Assembly: GCF_016415625.1 (NCBI RefSeq)
Contig: NZ_WBXP01000007.1
Span: 58,782 to 122,781 of the forward strand
DNA: 64,000 nt
Direction: 5' to 3'
Source of the DNA: Shimwellia pseudoproteus
GTDB lineage: Bacteria; Pseudomonadota; Gammaproteobacteria; Enterobacterales; Enterobacteriaceae
In this document: positions 11,227 to 20,152 of the stretch, piece after piece
Layout: the number at the start of each line of letters is the position of its first letter
Numbering within the stretch: position 1 is the first letter of the stretch
The notes under the pieces: model-generated
The model's database searches: none
Seen by the model: only the letters and a program-made list of their open reading frames with translations
What the model was told of the DNA's origin: nothing
Position numbers and translations under genes: made by a program

Positions 11227-12117
11227 TTAATACGCCGCCATCAGGTTCTGGTTGCTCTGGTACATAGCAAACAGATAATTGTTGTAGCTCTGCCCGCGGG
11301 TGGAATAGCCCTTGAGCTTATGGATCATATTGCTCGCGGTCACTTCCTGATCGCTACGACGCAGCTTAGAACGCTCCTTACGGAATGAACTGTACGCGTT
11401 GTGGGTGTTCAGGTTCGTCACATAGGCGGCAACAGACTCATCCAGCGATTCAAAGTGAGAGTAGCCTTTCACCTTGCCAGCGTCCCCGCTGCAGTGCCCT
11501 TTCATGCACTTCATGCCGAACAGGTTATTGTTGCTGCGCGCCAGTTTAGACGTGCCCCAGCCGCTTTCTGCAGCCGCCATCGTGGCCACCATATTGGTCG
11601 GGATAATATCCACGCGATCCAGCAGAGCATTCCACGGAACACGCTTGGTGTTGCCGTTCCATGCCACTTTGTATTTGCCCGACAGGTCTTTAAGACGCGC
11701 CGTTTCCGACGGTGACCAGCGTGCATCATATTGCTTAGAAATCAACCAATTGCGGTCCGCAGTAATCGCTGCATTCTGGCGATTGATATACGGCATAATC
11801 GTCCGGAGAAACGCCTTCTTCCTTGGTGTCCCGGAAGGGTATTTTCGCAAGTCAGGGAATGAATTAAGACTTACACTATTGCGAGAATACTCTTGTTTAC
11901 TACTTGCCAGTACGCTGCCTTTTGGGCTTGCCTTCAGTCGTGAATGTGAATTCTTTGCTGTGGCTTTGGTCTTTTTCGCTGTTACGTGCGTTGTTTTATG
12001 GGCTTTATGACTCGTTGCTTTGCTTGTGTGCTTCTGGGCCAGAACCTGAGCCGAAAAACTCAAGGTCAGCAACATGAGTATCGCGGCCCCAAATCGTCGA
12101 ATGGGATTCGATATCAT
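11227..12117 (-). CDS. bax: Bax protein, glucosaminidase (GH73-like) domain
   Basis: This is a 296-residue exported protein. It has a signal peptide (RRFGAAILMLLTLSFSAQVLA), then a Lys/Thr/Ser-rich linker of about 50 residues. The Mannosyl-glycoprotein endo-beta-N-acetylglucosaminidase (glucosaminidase) domain follows, with the catalytic Glu in AAAESGWGTSKLARSNNNLF and MKCMKG. It probably acts on peptidoglycan; the physiological role is undefined. AGGAG precedes the ATG. Synteny xylR-bax-malS is as in E. coli. The basic low-complexity linker is longer than I recall for E. coli Bax. Confidence 0.9.
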   Translation of the reverse strand: MISNPIRRFGAAILMLLTLSFSAQVLAQKHTSKATSHKAHKTTHVTAKKTKATAKNSHSRLKASPKGSVLASSKQEYSRNSVSLNSFPDLRKYPSGTPRKKAFLRTIMPYINRQNAAITADRNWLISKQYDARWSPSETARLKDLSGKYKVAWNGNTKRVPWNALLDRVDIIPTNMVATMAAAESGWGTSKLARSNNNLFGMKCMKGHCSGDAGKVKGYSHFESLDESVAAYVTNLNTHNAYSSFRKERSKLRRSDQEVTASNMIHKLKGYSTRGQSYNNYLFAMYQSNQNLMAAY

Positions 12118-12431
12118 TATGTCTCCTGGTCGGATATATGCACTCCAACACCTTATTCTTTTCAGAAATTATCAAGTACGAATTTCAGATCATACCAAAA
12201 GTACGGTTACAGGGCATTAAAATAAATAGTCCAATTCTTAATTCCTGTCAGTAACAAATTGATCACCGATAAATAAAACACTGGCAAATAAATACCTTAG
12301 GAAAGAAAATTCATACTTTCCCCCTGGTTTATATCCTCCCTGGTTCTCCACCCTACGCCTTTCCCATTACGGATGAGCTACATTGGCTGAAATTCTGTAA
12401 CACTGAACAAAAAAACCGCCAGGATTTCAGG
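12118..12431. promoter_or_regulatory. bax / malS divergent intergenic region with candidate MalT boxes
   Basis: This is 314 bp without a gene. E. coli malS is activated by MalT, whose site core is GGA(T/G)GA. Here two such cores precede malS: TCCTCC at 12334-12339 (GGAGGA on the minus strand) and GGATGA at 12371-12376. AGGA at 12421-12424 is the malS ribosome-binding site. The AT-rich part near 12180-12300 shows nothing specific. Confidence 0.4.
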
Positions 12432-14486
12432 ATGAAAAAAACGCCCCTTGCCCTGCTGTTGTTACCGTGCTGCGCCCTGGCCAACTGGCAGGCACCGCCG
12501 TTTCCGGCCTTTACCGAAACCACCCCGGGTATCTTCACCAGCAGCGCCACGCTGCAGAAAACTACCCTGCCCCTGACGCTACATTTTGACCAACAGTGCT
12601 GGCAACCGGAAAACAGCATAAAACTCAACCAGATGCTCTCACTGAAGAAATGTAACGGAACGCTACCCCAGTGGCGGGTCTTCCGGGATGGCCAGTACCA
12701 GTTGCGCATTGACACCCGCTCCGGTACCCCGACCATGATGATAACCGTCCAGCAACCGCAAAACGATGACCATGCCCGCAAACTGGCACAACGCTGCCCG
12801 CGCTGGGACGGCAAACCGGTGACGGTCAACCTGGGAGGGCAATTTGCCGAAGGGAGCCAGGTGCGGGATTTCTACAGCGGCGCCGTGGCCACCGTCACCG
12901 GGGGCCAGGCCCGTTTTACACCGGCCCCCCACAGTAACGGCCTGCTCCTGCTGGAAGCCGCAGACGCACCGGATCACGCCCCATTCACGTGGCATAACGC
13001 CACGGTCTATTTTGTATTGACGGACCGCTTCGCTAACGGCAACCCGGCCAACGACAACAGCTATGGTCGCCACAAAGACGGCGCCCAGGAGATAGGCACC
13101 TTCCACGGCGGTGATTTAGCCGGGCTGGCCACTAAACTGGATTATCTGCAACAACTTGGGGTCAACGTGTTGTGGATAAGCTCCCCGCTGGAACAAATCC
13201 ACGGCTGGGTGGGGGGCGGCACCAAAGGGGACTTCCCCCACTACGCCTACCACGGTTACTACCCTATGGACTGGACCCGGCTGGACGCCAATATGGGCAC
13301 CGGGGCCGATTTACGCCACCTGGTGGACGAGGCCCACCGCCGGGGCATCCGTATCCTGTTCGACGTGGTGATGAACCACACCGGCTACGCCACCCTGGCA
13401 GATATGCAGACCTACGGCTTTGGCGCGCTGTACCTCAAAGGGGACGATCTCACCCGCACCCTGGGTAAACACTGGGGCGACTGGCAGCCCGGCCCGGGCC
13501 AGACCTGGCATAGCTTCAACGATTATATTAATTTCGCCAATGCCCGCGCCTGGGCCCAGTGGTGGGGTAAAAAATGGGTCCGTACCGATATCGGGGATTA
13601 CGACGCCCCCGGCTATGACGATCTCACCTTGTCGCTCTCTTTTTTGCCGGATGTGAAAACCGAATCTACCGAGCCGTCCGGCCTGCCGGTGTTTTATCGC
13701 CATAAGCCCGATACCCGGGCGGTGGCTATACCGGGGTATACCCCCCGGGATTACCTCACCCACTGGCTGAGCGAATGGGTGCGGGAGTACGGCATTGATG
13801 GCTTTCGCATCGACACCGCCAAACACGTCGAGCTTGCCGCCTGGCAACAGCTCAAAGACCAGGCCAGCGCCGCCCTGAAAACCTGGAAGACGGCGAACCC
13901 GGATAAAAAACTGGATGACAGCCCGTTCTGGATGACCGGTGAGGCCTGGGGCCACGGCGTGATGCAGAGCGCGTACTATCAGCACGGTTTTGATGCGATG
14001 ATCAATTTCGACTATCAGGAGCAGGCCGCCGCAGCCAGCCAGTGCCTGGCGCAGATGGACAGCGTATGGCAGCAAATGGCGGATAAGCTCCAGCAGTTCA
14101 ACGTGCTGAGTTATTTGTCATCCCACGATACCCGGCTCTTCCGGGAGGGGGATAACCGCGCCGCCCTGTTGCTGCTGGCGCCGGGGGCGGTGCAGATTTT
14201 CTATGGTGATGAGACCAACCGCCCGCTGGGGCCCGGGGGGTCCGACCCATTGCAGGGCACCCGTTCGGACATGAACTGGCAGGACGTTGTGGGGAAAAGT
14301 GCGATTGCGCTGGCCCAGTGGCAAAAAATCAGCGCATTCCGGCATCGCCATCCGGCCATCGGCGCCGGGCAGCAAACAGCGCTACCGCAACCGGCGGGCT
14401 ACGGATTTACCCGTAAATATCATGGGGATACTGTGGTGGTATTCTGGGCAGGATTACCCTCCCCGCCACCGGCCAGCGCCCCATAA
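12432..14486 (+). CDS. malS: Periplasmic alpha-amylase
   Basis: MalS hydrolyses maltodextrins in the periplasm, releasing mainly maltohexaose for uptake. The 684-residue protein has a short Sec signal (MKKTPLALLLLPCCALA) and a GH13 catalytic barrel. Region I is DVVMNH, region II GFRIDTAKH (nucleophile Asp), region III GEAW (acid/base Glu) and region IV SSHD. The family sequence holds to VVVFWAG, after which the last ten residues (LPSPPPASAP) are unlike the short E. coli C-terminus. A 15-bp hairpin follows the stop. Confidence 0.95.
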   Translation: MKKTPLALLLLPCCALANWQAPPFPAFTETTPGIFTSSATLQKTTLPLTLHFDQQCWQPENSIKLNQMLSLKKCNGTLPQWRVFRDGQYQLRIDTRSGTPTMMITVQQPQNDDHARKLAQRCPRWDGKPVTVNLGGQFAEGSQVRDFYSGAVATVTGGQARFTPAPHSNGLLLLEAADAPDHAPFTWHNATVYFVLTDRFANGNPANDNSYGRHKDGAQEIGTFHGGDLAGLATKLDYLQQLGVNVLWISSPLEQIHGWVGGGTKGDFPHYAYHGYYPMDWTRLDANMGTGADLRHLVDEAHRRGIRILFDVVMNHTGYATLADMQTYGFGALYLKGDDLTRTLGKHWGDWQPGPGQTWHSFNDYINFANARAWAQWWGKKWVRTDIGDYDAPGYDDLTLSLSFLPDVKTESTEPSGLPVFYRHKPDTRAVAIPGYTPRDYLTHWLSEWVREYGIDGFRIDTAKHVELAAWQQLKDQASAALKTWKTANPDKKLDDSPFWMTGEAWGHGVMQSAYYQHGFDAMINFDYQEQAAAASQCLAQMDSVWQQMADKLQQFNVLSYLSSHDTRLFREGDNRAALLLLAPGAVQIFYGDETNRPLGPGGSDPLQGTRSDMNWQDVVGKSAIALAQWQKISAFRHRHPAIGAGQQTALPQPAGYGFTRKYHGDTVVVFWAGLPSPPPASAP

Positions 14487-14506
14487 TCACGCCACCGCCC
14501 TGAAAC

Positions 14507-14549
14507 AGCGTTTAATTCTGCCAATTAATCAACCGCAGGATTAAACGCT
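14507..14549. repeat. Inverted repeat downstream of malS
   Basis: AGCGTTTAATTCTGC (14507-14521) pairs with GCAGGATTAAACGCT (14535-14549) at 14 of 15 positions around a 13-nt loop. It starts 20 nt after the malS stop. There is no T-tract, so it is either a factor-assisted terminator, an mRNA 3' stabiliser, or a DNA-binding site. Confidence 0.5.
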
Positions 14550-14636
14550 ACCACCGGGGAACCGCTCCGGTTTGCACAACACAGTTTCCAGGGTTATGGT
14601 TACCGTCCTTGTGCAGTAACTCACAGATCCACAGCT

Positions 14637-15896
14637 ATGACATTCTCTCTTTTTGGCGACAAATTTACCCGTTATTCAGGCATAACCCGCCTGATGGAAG
14701 ACCTTAATGATGGTTTACGTACCCCAGGCGCAATCATGCTTGGCGGCGGTAACCCGGCCTCTATTCCGGAAATGGACAACTACTTCCGCGACCTACTGGC
14801 AGGCATGCTGGATAGCGGTAAAGCCCTGGATGCGCTATGCAATTACGATGGCCCCCAGGGGAAAAATGAATTTATCACCGCCCTGGCGGATCTGCTGAAA
14901 ACCCAGTTTGACTGGGATATTTCACCACAGAATATTGCTCTGACAAATGGCAGCCAGAGTGCGTTTTTCTACTTGTTCAACCTGTTCGCCGGACGGCGCA
15001 GTGACGGCTCGGTGCGCAAGGTGCTTTTCCCCCTTGCGCCGGAATATATTGGCTATGCGGATGCCGGGCTGGAAGACGATCTGTTTGTCTCCACCCGCCC
15101 GAATATTGAGCTACTGCCTGACGGCCAGTTTAAATACTATGTTGACTTCGATCGCCTGCATATCGGCGAAGATACCGGCATGATTTGCGTATCGCGCCCC
15201 ACTAACCCCACCGGTAACGTGATTACCGATGAAGAAGTGATGCGCCTGGATGAACTGGCCCACCAGCACGATATCCCACTGGTTATCGATAATGCCTATG
15301 GCCTGCCGTTCCCGGGGATTATTTTCTCCGAGGCGCGCCCCCTGTGGAACCCGAACATTATCCTGTGCATGAGCCTGTCAAAACTGGGCCTGCCCGGCAG
15401 CCGCTGCGGGATTATTGTCGCCAGTGAGCAGACTATTTCGGCCATCAGCAATATGAATGGCATTATCAGCCTGGCACCCGGCGGCATTGGCCCGGCCATG
15501 GGGGCAGAGATGATCCGCCGCCAGGATTTGCTGCGCCTGTCCGACACCGTAATCAAGCCGTTCTACTACCAGCGGGTGCAGCACACCATTGAGATCCTGC
15601 GCCGCTATTTGCCACAAGACCGCTGCCTGATCCACAAACCGGAAGGGGCGATTTTCCTGTGGCTGTGGTTTAAGGATTTGCCCATCAGCACCGAAGTGCT
15701 CTACCAGCGCCTGAAAAAACGCGGGGTACTGATGGTGCCGGGGCACTATTTCTTCCCCGGGCTGGAGAAGCCCTGGCCGCACACTCAACAGTGTATGCGG
15801 ATGAACTACGTGCCGGACCCGGACAAAATCGAAGCCGGGGTGAAAATTCTCGCCGAAGAGCTGGAAATAGCCTGGGCCGAGTGCCACAACGGGTAA
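14637..15896 (+). CDS. avtA: Valine-pyruvate aminotransferase (transaminase C)
   Basis: AvtA is a cytoplasmic PLP enzyme exchanging amino groups between valine/2-aminobutyrate and alanine/pyruvate. It is 419 residues (family about 417). The fold-type I hallmarks are SRPTNPTGNVITDEE, DNAYGLPFPG and the PLP lysine in CMSLSKLGLPGSRCGI. It matches E. coli AvtA from the first residue MTFSLFGDKFTR. The gene is monocistronic and convergent with the nickel permease gene; in E. coli it is followed instead by ysaA and yiaJ. Confidence 0.97.
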   Translation: MTFSLFGDKFTRYSGITRLMEDLNDGLRTPGAIMLGGGNPASIPEMDNYFRDLLAGMLDSGKALDALCNYDGPQGKNEFITALADLLKTQFDWDISPQNIALTNGSQSAFFYLFNLFAGRRSDGSVRKVLFPLAPEYIGYADAGLEDDLFVSTRPNIELLPDGQFKYYVDFDRLHIGEDTGMICVSRPTNPTGNVITDEEVMRLDELAHQHDIPLVIDNAYGLPFPGIIFSEARPLWNPNIILCMSLSKLGLPGSRCGIIVASEQTISAISNMNGIISLAPGGIGPAMGAEMIRRQDLLRLSDTVIKPFYYQRVQHTIEILRRYLPQDRCLIHKPEGAIFLWLWFKDLPISTEVLYQRLKKRGVLMVPGHYFFPGLEKPWPHTQQCMRMNYVPDPDKIEAGVKILAEELEIAWAECHNG

Positions 15897-15931
15897 CCCG
15901 GCACCGGGCCCGCATACCTGTCGTTCTCTAT

Positions 15932-15966
15932 GGCACCCGCCGGTAACATCGCCCCGGCGTGGTGCC
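15932..15966. terminator. Possible terminator hairpin between avtA and the nickel permease gene
   Basis: GGCAC-C-CGCCGG (15932-15943) can pair with CCGGCG-TG-GTGCC (15954-15966), giving two stems of 6 and 5 bp separated by a small bulge. It sits between two convergent genes but has no clear T-tract, so it is only a candidate. Confidence 0.35.
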
Positions 15967-16002
15967 CTTGTGCTGCCCGATCGCTCACCCGGCAACCGGG
16001 GC

Positions 16003-17025
16003 TCAGCGCACCACCAGAGAGTCGTACCCCTTCCAGCGGTAATTGAGCATTGAAATCCCCCAGCAGGCAATAAACACCCCAATCACCACAAAACCGGCAT
16101 TGCCGAGGTTATCATTCACATCGCTCACCAGGGACCAGACCCCGCCGTGCAGATCGAACTTATCCACCAGCAGCCCCAGCGCTTCCATACCGCCGATAAA
16201 CAGCGCCACAATCACCGAAGTACCGGTCACGGTCATGTTGTAATAGAGTTTGCGCTGGGGCTTGTTGAACGCCCAGCCATAGGCCCCCACCATCAGCATA
16301 TTATCCACGCTGTCGATCAGCGCCATACCGCTGGCAAACAGCGCCGGGAACACCAGAATCGACCAGATAGACATACCGCTGGAGGCGCTGGCCGCAGAAA
16401 TCCCCAGTACCCCGATTTCGGTGGCGGTATCAAACCCGAGGCCAAACAAAAAACCCACCAGGTACATATGCCAGCTCTTGCCGATCATCCGAAAGGTCGG
16501 GCGGAACAGCCAGCTCATCGGGCCGCCGGCCGCCAGCGCGTCATCAGCGGGGGTGACATTCTCGCCGCGAATAAAGGCGCGGAAATTACGCCAGATACCC
16601 CGCAGAATAACCAGGTTCACCAGCGCCATCGCCAGTAAAAACAGGGCTGACACCGCGGTACCAATCACCCCGCCCACATCGTGGAACCAGTCCATATGGC
16701 TTTTAAACGCCGCGGCCGTGGCCGCGATCGCCACCGTCGCCAGGATAACAATGGTCGAGTGGCCCAGAGAGAACCAGGCCCCCACCCCATAAGGGCGTTT
16801 GCCCTGCTGCATCATTTTGCGCGTCACGTTATCAATAGCGGCAATATGGTCAGCATCCACCGCGTGGCGCAGGCCATAACACCAGGCCAGTAAGCACGCG
16901 GCCATCAGCGGTGTATTGTGGTGGAACACCACCAGCGCCCATCCCCAGGCCACCACATTTGCCATCACCAGGGCCGCCAGTAAGGCAGCACCACGTGGAT
17001 TGTTACGTAATAACGTCAGGAACAT
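16003..17025 (-). CDS. NiCoT-family nickel/cobalt permease (HoxN/NixA type)
   Basis: This is a high-affinity Ni2+/Co2+ permease of 340 residues with about eight membrane segments. All NiCoT signatures are present: motif I GLRHAVDADHIAAIDNVTR, motif II FSLGHSTIVILA, and motif III GLGFDTATEIGVLG. The start at 17025 was chosen because AGGA lies 8 nt before that ATG; a GTG at 17043 abutting the hypF stop is also possible. It is downstream of hypF and hydN, so it most likely supplies nickel for hydrogenase 3. E. coli has no gene here and relies on nikABCDE. Confidence 0.92.
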   Translation of the reverse strand: MFLTLLRNNPRGAALLAALVMANVVAWGWALVVFHHNTPLMAACLLAWCYGLRHAVDADHIAAIDNVTRKMMQQGKRPYGVGAWFSLGHSTIVILATVAIAATAAAFKSHMDWFHDVGGVIGTAVSALFLLAMALVNLVILRGIWRNFRAFIRGENVTPADDALAAGGPMSWLFRPTFRMIGKSWHMYLVGFLFGLGFDTATEIGVLGISAASASSGMSIWSILVFPALFASGMALIDSVDNMLMVGAYGWAFNKPQRKLYYNMTVTGTSVIVALFIGGMEALGLLVDKFDLHGGVWSLVSDVNDNLGNAGFVVIGVFIACWGISMLNYRWKGYDSLVVR

Positions 17026-17043
17026 AGTTATTATCCTTTTCAC

Positions 17044-18790
17044 TCATAACCGGGCGGCGGCGATAACCGCCTGGCCCGCAGAAATCGCCCCGTCACCCGC
17101 CGGTAAAGCGTGCGGAAACAGTACGTTAAAATCAGTTAAATATTGCTGTAACCGCTGGCTCAGCAAGCGGTTATGCCAGACACCGCCCCCGCACGCCAGG
17201 GTATTCAGCCCCTGCCGGTGGCCATAATAGCGCACCAGGGACGCCAGCCCCGCCGCCAGCGCATCATGGAAGGCCCAGGCCCTGGCCCCCGGCGAGGCGC
17301 GCCAGCCCAGCCAGCTCTGCCAGAATGCCGCCAGATCCAGCTGGCCGTCATTACACGGCAGAATAACCGGGTGCCCGACAGCCCCCTGTTGCCAGGCCAG
17401 CGCCTCCAGGCGGCAGGCCGCTTCGCCTTCATGGCTTTGCACCAGGCCAGTACAGCCCAGTGCCGCCGCCGCCGCATCAAATAACCGGCCAGCGGAAGAG
17501 GCCAGCGGCGCGTTGACCCCGCGCATAATGGCTTTGGCCAGCGGTTGCCACATCTGCCGGCGGATAACCGCGGTTTCCGGCAGGGCTTCCCAGCCTGGCA
17601 CAAAGGCCAGGCAGTGGGCCAATAAATTGCGCCAGGGCTGGCGGGCGGCCAGATCGCCACCGGGCAGTGCCACCGCCGGCAGCCCCGCCAGCTTATCGCA
17701 CTGGCGGTAATCCACCCGCAGGCACTCTCCACCCCACAGTTCGCCCTGAGCCCCCATGCCGATACCGTCCAGCGCCAGGCCAATCACCGGGCCGCCATCC
17801 AGGGGCCACTGGTGTTCTGCCAGGCACGCCGCAATATGGGCATGATGATGCAGTACCCGCTGGACGGGCAGGTTCATCGCCTGCCCCAGCGCGGTCAGCC
17901 GGTAGCCGGGGTGGGCATCCAGCACCACCTGCTGGGGGGTAAAGTCATACACCTGGCACATCAACTTCAGCGCATGCTGCCACTGGGTTTCTACCCCATC
18001 CCCGGATAAATCCCCCAAATGCTGGCTTAACACCAGTTGATCGCCACGCACCAGGGCGAAGGTGTTTTTTAAATCCGCCCCGAGGCAGAGCAGCGGCGGC
18101 CTCATTGCGGGCATCACAGACCAGGTGGAACCCGCCCACCCCTTTCACGGCGATGATATCCCCGGCACCGAGCGCCGCCAGCGCGGCCTGTAAGGCGGCC
18201 TCCCGCTCAGCCCGCTGATCACCGGCGTGCCAGCTCAGCTGTGGCCCGCATGCCGGGCAGGCCACCGGCTGGGCATGAAAGCGCCGGTCCGCCGGATCGC
18301 GGTATTCCGCGGCGCATTCGGCACAGAGCGGGAAGCCCGCCATCACGGTAAAGGGCCGATCGTAGGGCATGGCGCGGATAATGGTGAACCGCGGGCCGCA
18401 GTGGGTGCAGTTGATAAACGGGTAACGGTAACGGCGCTGGGCCGGGTCACCCATTTCCGCCAGGCAGGCGGAGCAGGTGGCGGCATCGGGCACGATGTGG
18501 GTGGACATTGCCCCGGCGGCGCTGTGGCGAATCGTAAAATCTACCGGCGCCGTCTGCCAGTGCAGGGGGGTGGCCGTCAGACTGTCGATGCGCGCCAGGG
18601 GCGGGCAGCGGTGGTACAGGGTCTGGATAAACGCCTCAGATGGCTGAACCAGGCGGATAACCACCCCGCTGCCGTCATTGCACACGTCACCGGCCAGCCC
18701 CATTTCGCTGGCAATCTGCCAGACATAAGGCCGGAAGCCGACACCCTGAACTTTGCCGCGAATATGCAGCACCACACCCTGATTGCTCAT
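17044..18790 (-). pseudogene. hypF: hypF, carbamoyltransferase, internal deletion and frameshift
   Basis: HypF makes the carbamoyl group that becomes the CN ligands of NiFe hydrogenases. The 5' part (18790 to about 18104) encodes the acylphosphatase domain ([17 protein letters not shown]) and two zinc fingers (C106/C109/C128/C131 and C156/C159/C178/C181), then runs to [15 protein letters not shown]. From residue 230 the frame goes off-homology and stops at 17945. The 3' part (from 18117, 357 codons, another frame) resumes family sequence at [14 protein letters not shown] and is an intact Kae1-like domain with [13 protein letters not shown]. About 150 residues, most of the YrdC-like domain, are missing. 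The junction lies in the GCCGCCG-rich stretch 18090-18106. A normal HypF is about 750 residues. The sequence supports a pseudogene; an assembly error is the alternative. Confidence 0.88.
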
Positions 18791-18939
18791 CGTGACTATG
18801 TATTATGGATTGTGTTACCTGATGGCCTGAAAAAGACACGGGACGACAACCGCCCCGCGTTTCAGGATAACCCACCCGAAGGGGAGTGCGGCAAAGCAAC
18901 TTGCCGCCACCGGGGTGGTACTTACAAAAAGGGTGTTGA

Positions 18940-19485
18940 TCAGAAGATCAGTGAACCAGACGTATCCAGCGCGGCGCGGCGGCGGCGCTCAGCGGCAATC
19001 TGATCCAGTTTATTGCGATCCACCAGCATAATGGCTTTGGTGGGGCAGGCTTCCATACAGGCCGGGCCCGCTTCACGGTGGAAGCACAGATCACACTTGT
19101 TGGCTTCCGCCTTCTGGGTTTTCACGTTCAGGCCAGCGCCGCTGTTGCGCACCACCGGGCGAACCACCACTTCCATGGCCCCGTACGGGCAGGCAACCAC
19201 ACAGGTTTTGCAGCCAATGCAGCGTTCCTGCATCACGTGGACAAAGCCTTTTTCACGCACAATGGCGCCGTTCGGGCAGACATTGGCGCACGGGGCGTCT
19301 TCACACTGGCGGCACATCATGGCCGTTGAGATATTCACGCCTTTGATAACGTGAATACGCGGTAAAAAGCTCTCCGGGGTCAGGGATGCACAATCCTGAT
19401 CCGCCTGATGGGACACGACACAGGCCACTTCGCAAGTGCGGCAGCCAATACATTTGCTCGAATCAGCAATGACGAAGCGGTTCAT
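18940..19485 (-). CDS. hydN: Electron-transfer ferredoxin-like protein HydN
   Basis: HydN is a 181-residue polyferredoxin associated with formate dehydrogenase-H. Four clusters are predicted from CIGCRTCEVAC, CRQCEDAPCANVCP, CIGCKTCVVACP and CDLCFHREAGPACMEACP. It matches E. coli HydN closely. Of two adjacent ATGs, the one at 19485 has the better 6-nt spacing from GGAG and gives the family start MNRFVIAD. The C-terminus is longer by about six residues (LDTSGSLIF). It lies upstream of hypF with a gap of about 150 bp, as in the E. coli hydN-hypF operon, but here next to hyc. Confidence 0.95.
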   Translation of the reverse strand: MNRFVIADSSKCIGCRTCEVACVVSHQADQDCASLTPESFLPRIHVIKGVNISTAMMCRQCEDAPCANVCPNGAIVREKGFVHVMQERCIGCKTCVVACPYGAMEVVVRPVVRNSGAGLNVKTQKAEANKCDLCFHREAGPACMEACPTKAIMLVDRNKLDQIAAERRRRAALDTSGSLIF

Positions 19486-19678
19486 CATATTCTCCGGCAA
19501 CATACCCGCTTCAGAGCGGGTATGGATTATTCGTTATATTCGGTGGGTAATGGCATACACAAAGTATGCCAACTTTGAAACTAGCGCGATGCGCGGCGTT
19601 TTGCGTTGATCCGGCACGCGGTCACTGTCATATCGTCACTTGTGACGATAACTTTCAGGCAAATGACAGTCACCGGCA
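19486..19678 (-). promoter_or_regulatory. hydN upstream control region with palindromes
   Basis: This 193-bp gap between hycI and hydN holds several inverted repeats. CATACCCGC/GCGGGTATG (19501-19524) forms a 9-bp hairpin in the hydN leader. TGGCATAC-ACAAA-GTATGCCA occupies 19551-19571. TATCGTCAC-TT-GTGACGATA occupies 19631-19650, flanked by ACTGTCA (19624-19630) and TGACAGT (19664-19670). AAATGACA at 19661-19668 is the octamer TGTCATTT also seen at the hyc/hyp control regions. In E. coli hydN is FhlA/sigma-54 dependent. A minus-strand TGGCAT near 19571-19566 could be a -24 element, but the -12 position reads GT rather than GC. Confidence 0.5.
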
Positions 19679-20152
19679 TTAATCCAGCGCCGGCGCCTCC
19701 AGATCGGCAAATCCCCCGTTGCCCTGCCAGCCCGCCAGGCGCTGGTAGACCGTTTCGACAGCCTGCTTGATAGGGGCGGTCATCGGGTAATAGAAGCCGA
19801 CAATATCCGGCTGGATCCCCACGAAGATAACCGTGCCGACGTCCTCTTTCAGCTGATCAATCAGGTAGTTGAGCGGCATATTGTGGGTGGTCATCATGAA
19901 CATCTCGGCGATGTCATCCGGGTCAATAATGCGGATTTCACCGGGGTTAAGCCCCATGTCGGTGGCGTCCACCACCAGCAGGCGCTGGGGTTTCAGCTCA
20001 CGAATGGCCACAATGTCATTTTCCGGGGCGCTGCCGCCGTCAATCACCACCCATTCCCCTTGCGGGTTCGCCTGGCACATTTCGGCCAGCAGAGGACCGG
20101 CACCGTCGTCCCCCATCATGCTGTTGCCAACACACAGTAAAACGTCAGTCAC
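19679..20152 (-). CDS. hycI: Hydrogenase 3 large-subunit maturation endopeptidase
   Basis: HycI removes the C-terminal extension of pre-HycE after nickel insertion. The 157-residue protein has the protease signature GNSMMGDDGAGPLL with the nickel-binding Asp, VVDATDMGLNPG, and MTTHNMPLNYL with the conserved His. It matches E. coli HycI from the first residue. It overlaps the end of hycH by 8 nt and is the last gene of the hyc operon. Confidence 0.97.
   Translation of the reverse strand: MTDVLLCVGNSMMGDDGAGPLLAEMCQANPQGEWVVIDGGSAPENDIVAIRELKPQRLLVVDATDMGLNPGEIRIIDPDDIAEMFMMTTHNMPLNYLIDQLKEDVGTVIFVGIQPDIVGFYYPMTAPIKQAVETVYQRLAGWQGNGGFADLEAPALD

Noticed and set aside
19551..19571. Sigma-54 promoter for hydN on the minus strand
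   Set aside because: The -24 TGGCAT is fine, but the position 12 bp downstream reads GT rather than the near-invariant GC, so it is only a weak candidate.
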